A DNA stretch of 24,820 bases from Pelargonium cotyledonis (Eukaryota; Streptophyta; Magnoliopsida; Geraniales; Geraniaceae). The stretch lies in the NCBI GenBank assembly GCA_036897625.1, contig JAYMTA010000732.1, positions 1 to 24,820 on the forward strand, written 5' to 3'. Below are positions 18,915 to 24,820 of this stretch, piece after piece. A program made the translations under genes and the position numbers. Under the pieces are notes generated by a model that did no database searches, was not told where the DNA came from, and saw nothing but the letters and a program-made list of their open reading frames with translations. Each line of letters opens with the position of its first letter. Positions within the stretch are counted from its first letter, which is position 1.

Positions 18915-19680
18915 ATGGGTCAAGAAGTGAAGCTGTTTGGGACATGGGCTAGTCCTATCAGTCGCAGAGTAGAAATGGCCCTCAAGCTTAAAGGAGTAGA
19001 ATATGAGTTTTTCGAAGAAGACCTGTACAGCAAGAGTCTTCTTCTTCTTCAATACAACCCAGTTCACCAAAAGGTTCCTGTGCTCGTCCACAATGGAAAA
19101 CCAATTGCTGAGTCTCAAATCATCATCGAGTACATCGACGAGACATGGACCAACAATCCCATCTTGCCTCAAGATCCTCATGACCGAGCCGTGGCTCGAT
19201 TTAGGGCCTAGTTTATAGACGACAAGGAACACAACAGCTCACCAAGAATCATACTCTTTCTCTTAAATTGAATGTTTTATTCATATTCTTGTATTTGTGT
19301 GTTTATATATTTGCAGTTGATGTCGCCGAGTTGGACTGGAAAATTGAAGAAAGGAGAAGATGAGGCTATTGAAGAGTACTGTGAGTTGCTGAGAACGCTA
19401 GAGAATGAGCTAAAGGGTAAGGATTTTTTTTGGAGGTGAGAGTGTTGGGTTCGTGGACATTGTAGGGACTGTTGTGGCTTTTTGGCTTGGTGTGTATCAA
19501 GAAGTTCTGGAGATAGAGTTGATATCTGCAGAGAAATTACCAGAATTGCATCAATGGATTGAGAATCTTCTCACTGTTGAAGCCATTGTTCGGTGCCGTC
19601 CTCCCAGAGAGAAGCATGTTGGACATGTTCGAAAACGCTTTGCAGCTTTAGTAGCGGCAGCAGAAGCTGGTTCCAAGTAA
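18915..19680 (+). pseudogene. Tau-class glutathione S-transferase pseudogene
   Basis: It matches the intact GST at 20615-21367 over its full length: exon 1 from 18915 ([20 protein letters not shown]) and exon 2 from 19317 (LMSPSWTGKLKKGEDEA) to the stop at 19678-19680. Three lesions disable it: TAG in place of the Lys codon after ARFRA (19210-19212), loss of the intron donor (AAG|GAACAC where the intact copy has AAG|GTACAT), and one extra T in the T-run at about 19425-19432, which shifts the frame. Active-site Ser13 and the ES glutathione contact remain encoded. It keeps the usual [13 protein letters not shown] motif. It is a duplicate of the functional neighbour, facing a USP fragment just as the intact pair does. 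Confidence 0.9.
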
Positions 19681-19811
19681 TTAATTAATCTGTAGTGTGA
19701 TGTTTGGTTTAAGGTTTTTTTTGTACTCAATCTTCTGATAATGCCTGATGGGTTTGTTTACGAGGGTTTGGTTAGTTTCATGTATTGCAACTTGGTTTTG
19801 TGAACTTCGAA

Positions 19812-20100
19812 GAAACAGAGCATTTATGATACAAACTTGAAATTTGATATACATTCATTACATTGAACCAAATACCAATACTGAGGTACAGATTATTTGA
19901 AACAACTAGCCATCCAAAATAAGAAGACAAAAACAAGAGATAATTTCAAAATACACATTGAAATGATTGGTCACACTTGCGAGCAAAATTCTGTATTCAA
20001 TCAAAACCAATACGATTATCAAAAACCAACTTTTATTCCTTTTATACATGAAACTAAGAAGAAAAAGAAAAAGACAGAACCTCTGGATGGTGCCAAGTCC
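19812..20100 (-). pseudogene. Truncated universal stress protein copy (3' end)
   Basis: It matches the 3' flank, part of exon 4 (about 19962-19990, TGATTGGTCACACTT in plus sense), intron 3 and the first 20 bases read of exon 3 (20081-20100) of the intact USP gene at 21707-22461. About 70 bases holding the end of exon 4 and its stop codon are missing, and the gene breaks off at 20100. No product is expected. Confidence 0.85.
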
Positions 20101-20407
20101 TTGTTTGTGTATAATGGATGCTTAAAGAAACCATATCAAATCTATGACATGCTTTCTAGTTTTTATAAATGTATGATAATTCAGCAAGCAGCAAATACAG
20201 CAGAGCAAAATGCAGATACTCGTGTTACATTTCACATGTTAGATTAAGCGGAACCGCGTTAATCACTCGATGATCATACAGATTAAACATAATCGGGCGT
20301 GTAAATAATCCGTGCCACCAATTGTTGGCTACTTCAGGAGCTGCCAAGAATATATACTTGCATCCAAGACAGTGCTAACCAATGTTGTGAAGCTAACAAC
20401 AATGAGA
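20100..20407 (+). repeat. Duplicated flank, copy X2
   Basis: The second copy of 15037-15357. Its left border is the junction with the truncated USP copy; there the sequences share about two bases (CT). Its right border is at AATGAGA (20401-20407), and only about 23 unrelated bases separate it from the right GST-USP block. Confidence 0.85.
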
Positions 20408-20430
20408 TTAAGATCTTTTTCCAAATCGCT

Positions 20431-21893
20431 ATTAAAATAAAGTGATCTAAGATTAATTCGTTATGTTCTAAAGATCATGGTATCATCGCATACATCATCA
20501 CTTGCAAATGGCAAATATAATAAGTTACAGCCTTGGTTATCACGAAATCAATATCTCTACAAAAGGGTCAACAAGAAGGACCCTAAACAAACCATCTGCT
20601 CGGCCAACACAACAATGGCTCAAGAAGTGAAGCTGTATGGGGAATGGGCTAGCCCTTTCAGTCGCCGAGTAGAAATGGCCCTCAAGCTCAAAGGCGTAAA
20701 ATACGAGTACTTCGAAGAAGACTTGTACATCAAGAGTCCTCTTCTTCTTCAATACAACCCAGTTCACCAAAAGGTTCCTTTGCTCGTTCACAATGGAAAA
20801 CCAATTGTTGAGTCTCAAATCATCATCCAGTCCATCGACGAGACATGGACCAACAATCCCATCTTGCCTCAAGATCCTCATGACCGAGCTGTGGCTCGAT
20901 TTTGGGCCAAGTTTATAGACGACAAGGTACATAACATATCACCAAGAAGTCGATCCATATTAAGGCCTTAATGTCTTATGCATATTCTTGTACTTGTGTG
21001 TGTTTATTTGCAGTTAATGTCGCCGAGTTGGATTGGAAAATTGAAGAAAGGAGGAGATGAGGCTATTGAAGAGTACTGTGAGTTGCTGAAAACGCTAGAG
21101 AATGAGCTAAAAGGTAAGGATTTTTTTGGAGGTGAGGGTGTTGGGTTCGTGGACATTGTAGGGACTGTTGTGGCTTTTTGGCTTTATGTGTATCAAGAAG
21201 TTCTGGAGATTGAGTTGATAACACCAGAGAAATTACCAGAATTGCACCAATGGATCGAGAAGCTTCTCAGTGTTGAATCCACTGTTCAGTGCCGTCCTCC
21301 CAGAGAGAAGCATGTGGAACATGTTCGAAAACGCTTTGCAGCCGCAGCAGAATCTGGTTCCAAGTAATGCTTGATGGGTTTATTTATGAGTATCTTTTAG
21401 TAAAAGGGTTTGGTTGGTTTCATGTATAGCAATTTGCCAACTTTGTTTTGTGACATAGGATCTCATAGATCCGAGGTTTAATTTACCATTTCACTTGGTC
21501 ACATGCAGACCTGTCAATTCGTTCACATGATAAGCAGTTACAGAGTAATTAAGAAACAGAGCATTTATGATACAAACTCGAAATCTGATATACATTGAAC
21601 CAAATACCAATACTGAGGTACAGATTATTCGAAACAACAAGCGTTTAAGAAGACAAAAACAAGAGATTTTTTCAAAATACACATTGAGAGAGCTTTGAGA
21701 CCAGAATCAATAATCCTTGACAATGGTCACTGGGCAATTCGCGTTGGCCATGACATGATTGGTCACACTTCCAAGCAAAATCCTGTATTCAATCAAAACC
21801 AATACGATTATCAAAAACCAAAGTTTTATTTCTTTTATACATGAAACCAAGAAGAAGAAAAACACAGAACCTCTGGATGGTGCCGAGTCCTCT
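20431..21893 (+). repeat. GST-USP block, right (intact) copy
   Basis: This is the partner of 18696-20100 and contains the intact GST and the 3' part of the intact USP gene. Coding parts are highly alike between copies, while the GST-USP spacer shows several indels. Confidence 0.85.
20615..21367 (+). CDS. Tau-class glutathione S-transferase
   Basis: Two exons, 20615-20926 and 21014-21367, phase 0 GT-AG intron at the usual tau-class position, 221 residues. The N-terminal thioredoxin-fold domain holds catalytic Ser13 ([10 protein letters not shown]), VP at 54-55 and the glutathione contact Glu66-Ser67 (VESQII). The helical C-terminal domain starts after the ILPQDP linker. Tau GSTs are plant-specific cytosolic dimers that conjugate glutathione to xenobiotics and oxidised metabolites and are often stress-induced. 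Two unusual points: the common EYIDETW stretch is QSIDETW here (Gln72, Ser73), and the TATA position reads TACAAAA. The ATG was chosen because the tau-class protein starts at MAQEVKLYG; the upstream in-frame codons are 5' flank. It faces the USP gene convergently, 339 bases away. Confidence 0.93.
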
Positions 21894-22461
21894 GCTTCCC
21901 ATTACCAAACAATCAATCTTCATGTCCTTAACTGCTTGGCAAAGCTTGTCTCTAGCATCACCCCAGTAAAGCTTGGCCACCATAGTAACCTATAATTTCA
22001 TGCCCATTTTAATCATATAATTAGCTAGGTCGCATGAAGGAACCATAGTAAAATAAATAAAAGTAGAGCAAATTAAAGAACCAACATGTTTCAATGTGGC
22101 AGCAGTTTCAAGAATGTCAAGAACCTCAGCATCAACCTCGACCTCGTAATTTTCCATCACATCGTGGTCTCGGAACTCCGACAATGGAATCAGAGCTTCA
22201 CCGTACAAAACAAAACAAGATCATAATCAGAATCAAGAAACTCGTACAATATCAGTAGTAAATTAAACAAAAAAACATAAACATACGTGAACCAGTGGTG
22301 GACCAGAGAAGGGTGCGAGACTCGTTGCCCTGATTGGGATTGACATGGATGAGAAACAGAGTGTCATCTTTGGTGACAAGATTGTCAATGGCCCATTTCA
22401 GAGCTTTCTTGCTTCCATCTGAGAAGTCCACGGCCACACCGATGTTCCTTTCTCTTGTCAT
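21707..22461 (-). CDS. Universal stress protein (UspA-domain, ATP-binding type)
   Basis: Four exons on the minus strand: 22287-22461, 22086-22195, 21871-21989 and 21707-21782, phases consistent, 159 residues, the normal length for single-domain plant USPs. It starts [20 protein letters not shown], with Asp12 in the ATP-binding strand, continues LIPLSEF (60-66) and [19 protein letters not shown] (99-117). The nucleotide motif G-x2-G-x9-G-S is complete (Gly126, Gly129, Gly139, Ser140 in [15 protein letters not shown]). It ends [10 protein letters not shown]. Family members bind ATP and respond to stress or hypoxia; the partner is unknown. The upstream in-frame ATG (22515) would add 18 Arg-rich residues and is less likely. 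Its 3' half was included in the block duplication. Confidence 0.92.
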
Positions 22462-22599
22462 TTTCTTGATCCGATCTCTTCTTCTTCTTTGCAGCAGATA
22501 TGTGAGAATTTTCAATTTTGAGATGGTGGGTTCGGTGAAGTTTTGGGATCAGAGCAGAGGAGATGGGGTTTTATGACGGAAAACAGAGGTGAGAGACTT

Positions 22600-24820
22600 G
22601 CTCTGTTTCGGTGCCGCACATGGTATTGAACACAATTTGTATATTAAAGTGGAAATTAAAAGTCGTCTGAGGACTAGCTTGGTAATTTCGAAATAAATCC
22701 ACCACCTTCCTTGATGTCTGGTTCTAGTTTAATTTATTATAATTATAAACTATTGTGGAGTTGTTCTCTTATCCACTGCACTAATATTTTGTGTTCTATT
22801 TTTTTCTGAGTTGGCTAGCACTTTCAAGATTGATATTTTTAAGTCATTAAATCATTTGATCATTCCCGACTAATCCTCATTCGAGCCTTGGTTACAACCT
22901 TACAAAGTTAATGATTTCTCACATCACATCTTCTTCACATGTGTGTTGAGTGCGGATCGAATTCAATTGCTATTCTTACTCACGCAGCTCCAACGCACCA
23001 ACTGCGTTACACCCCGTGAGTTTTTGTATTCTATTTTAATAAATTTATATTATGAAAATAAATAAATAAATTTAATCACTTTCTTACATACGAGATGCGT
23101 TCAGATAATAGACTTTGTTCTAAATTTTAAATAACCCATGTTAAAGATGCACTTCATTTAGAACTAAAAGTGGGCACTAATAGAAAGTTATACAAAAAAG
23201 TATAGTCTTTTGATACCTAAATAATTATGCGCATATTTTATGTAGTCTTTTTTTAGTACATACTTTCCTTAAACTAGTTAGAACTACAATTCAAATATGT
23301 ATTTTTTTATAATAATATAAAGTTTATTTTAAATTAGAATATTAAAGAGAAGCCAAAAATGGGTATAATTGTTATTGCTACATGAGCATCAATAAAATTG
23401 GTTGATCCAAGCTCATAAGACCTAACTACTAGTCCAAGCTAAACAACTAGTCTTCTCTTTAATGATCAAATTATAGGAGGAGAACTAAAGACAGCAAATT
23501 GACTTTATTAACCTCATTGAGCCTAACTACAATTATGGATGCAAATGCTCAATACAGCTTAATTTATGCACCCCTTTTTTCACACTTGCCCTTTTTTTTA
23601 TTTGTAAGATAAGAAGAAGATGAACGTCACTCAAAACTATCACAAAGTCAATATAAGATTGCGACACTTATCAACAACAAAAGGAAGAGAACGAAGTTGT
23701 ATCAAATATGCACCATATGAAAACTCAATTGGCTAAATAATGAACATAGACGTTTAAAACGCCCTCGGCTGGAAATTGATGATGTAGGATTTTCTAAAAA
23801 AATAGTTCCCTGAATACTACCAAACCGCCCAATTTGAGCATGTTCGTTAGATGCGACGAGAAAGATGTAGGGAACTTAGGATAGAAACAAGGGATACTAC
23901 CCATAAGTGATCCGTTTGCAGCATCCCGAAATGATACTCTTTGGATAACACGATCTCTACACAGGGTCTAGTTGCGATTCAATCGGAGTTTTTCAGTGCA
24001 TTGGATAGAACGATCCCATCCCATCTTCGAGGTTGCACCCTTAGATACGAAAGAGCTCTCGCTCGCTGATTTTTGGGCCGAACCGAGGCCAAAACCTTTG
24101 GATATGAACTAATCTTATTGTGGACGAGGCTCAAAATAACTGACCTAGCCCAACCCAATAACTCATTGGGCTGGGCTGTTTTGATTCCAGACATGCACTT
24201 AATATTAGGACCATGGCCCACTATCTTCAAAGGTTTCTCTCTTTGTAATTAATTAATTAATAAATAAATAAACACATAATATCCACTCTCTGTTGTATTT
24301 TATTACTCCATCTACCATTAAACACAAAATATTATGTGTCTACCAAAATTTTCAAACGACATTAAAATAATCAAAACAAGCTTACCTAAACTGTAATCAG
24401 GCTGACATTTGTTGACGACCTCGAAACTAATAATAATTTTTAAAAATATATTATTTTTTTTAACCAAACAAAACAAAAATGTAACAAGTAGTGGCAAAAA
24501 CAGAGCAAGAGGTGCAACTATCTAGCCCAGCTGGTCCGGTGCTGTGAGCCAACCCAACCCATATGGTCTCCACCGCGACGGCAACTAAAATGTAACCACT
24601 CCAAGAACAAGTAAAAAACGGCGAATTAGACAAAGATTGGACTGAACCGGACTCACATATGATTTTTCAGCTAAAATTTTCTGGTGGATTCATTGTAAAC
24701 GCCAAATCCACAGACTCTTCACTTTCTTCTCTTAACAAATGGCAGGTGGGTTGCGTAGCTGGACGATTGTACGGGCCAACTACTAAAGCCAAGCAAGCAC
24801 TGATTCCAAATCCAGAGACC
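22600..24820. other. Gene-poor AT-rich right end of the window
   Basis: About 2.2 kb with no recognised gene. It holds simple repeats (AAATAAATAAATAAA near 23059, AATTAATTAATTAATAAATA at 24247), a minus-strand open frame of 83 codons (23979-24230) without family resemblance, and a hairpin at 24147-24177. TGGGCC/GGCCCA-type words cluster at 24075-24220. Near the end, a pyrimidine-rich CTTCACTTTCTTCTCTTAAC precedes ATGGCAG|GTGGGT (24739), which could be a first exon of a gene lying beyond the window, but this is weak. Confidence 0.4.
24147..24177. repeat. Inverted repeat (hairpin) of TGGGCT words
   Basis: The arm AGCCCAACCCAAT (24147-24159) and the arm ATTGGGCTGGGCT (24165-24177) are complementary except at one position, separated by five bases. 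It may form a hairpin or simply be paired site II-like (TGGGCY) promoter words. Confidence 0.6.

Larger units (their letters stand above)
18696..20100 (+). repeat. GST-USP block, left (broken) copy
   Basis: Matches 20431-21890 from ATTAAAATAA through the GST gene, the shared 3' flank (AAACAGAGCATTTATGATAC, GAGGTACAGATTATT) and into USP exon 3, where it stops at 20100. It carries an extra stretch of about 39 bases upstream of the GST start that the right copy lacks, and lacks about 70 bases of USP exon 4. It joins copy X2 of the duplicated flank directly. Confidence 0.85.

Noticed and set aside
20978-21013. Upstream [15 protein letters not shown] as an alternative GST exon 2 start
   Set aside because: It lies inside the intron just before a good acceptor (TTTGCAG at 21007-21013), and the spliced form matches the tau GST family throughout.
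23979-24230. 83-codon minus-strand frame near the right end
   Set aside because: No family recognised and it spans the hairpin and simple sequence. It could be repeat debris, but nothing supports a specific call.

Overview
This is plant nuclear DNA, almost certainly from a dicot. It is AT-rich between genes, the genes are split by short GT-AG introns, and the proteins are plant-specific or plant-type: elongin-C, cucumisin-type subtilase, THA8-like PPR protein, tau-class glutathione transferase and a plant universal stress protein. The species cannot be told from the window. All splice models were read by eye from donor/acceptor sites, reading phase and fit to known families; none was checked against transcripts.

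Layout. 1-224: end of a NAC-like gene fragment (+). 540-661: duplicated G-box module and TATA box. 727-2441: elongin-C (+, 3 exons), with DNA-transposon debris in intron 2. 3296/3344-3869: a possible small unrecognised two-exon gene. 4324-7458: intact 10-exon subtilase (+). 8010-9583: decayed second subtilase (+). 9984-11697: THA8-like PPR gene (+), its intron internally duplicated. 11698-13550: mostly empty, with one MITE. 13661-14664: small serine-rich plant protein (+, 5 exons). 15732-17195: single-exon family 4 glycosyltransferase (-). 17766-18326: four-helix membrane protein of the MEE60-like type (-). 18569-18640: degenerate tRNA-Asp (-). 18915-19680: dead tau GST (+), followed by a truncated universal stress protein copy. 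20615-21367: intact tau GST (+). 21707-22461: intact universal stress protein (-). 22600-24820: no gene recognised.

The main structural story is on the right side. GST plus convergent USP occurs twice. The left copy is broken in both genes and ends abruptly inside USP, where it joins a second copy of the sequence lying just after the serine-rich gene (15037-15357). This fits a tandem duplication of a block running from downstream of the serine-rich gene to the middle of USP, followed by loss of the second glycosyltransferase and MEE60-like copies. Two further cases of local duplication, the subtilase pair and the PPR intron, show the same habit.

I found no convincing previously undescribed system. 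The items most worth checking are the duplication junctions, the duplicated G-box/E2F-like module at elongin-C, the altered EX7E motif in the glycosyltransferase, the GC-AG intron in the subtilase, and the small open frame conserved between the two duplicated flanks.
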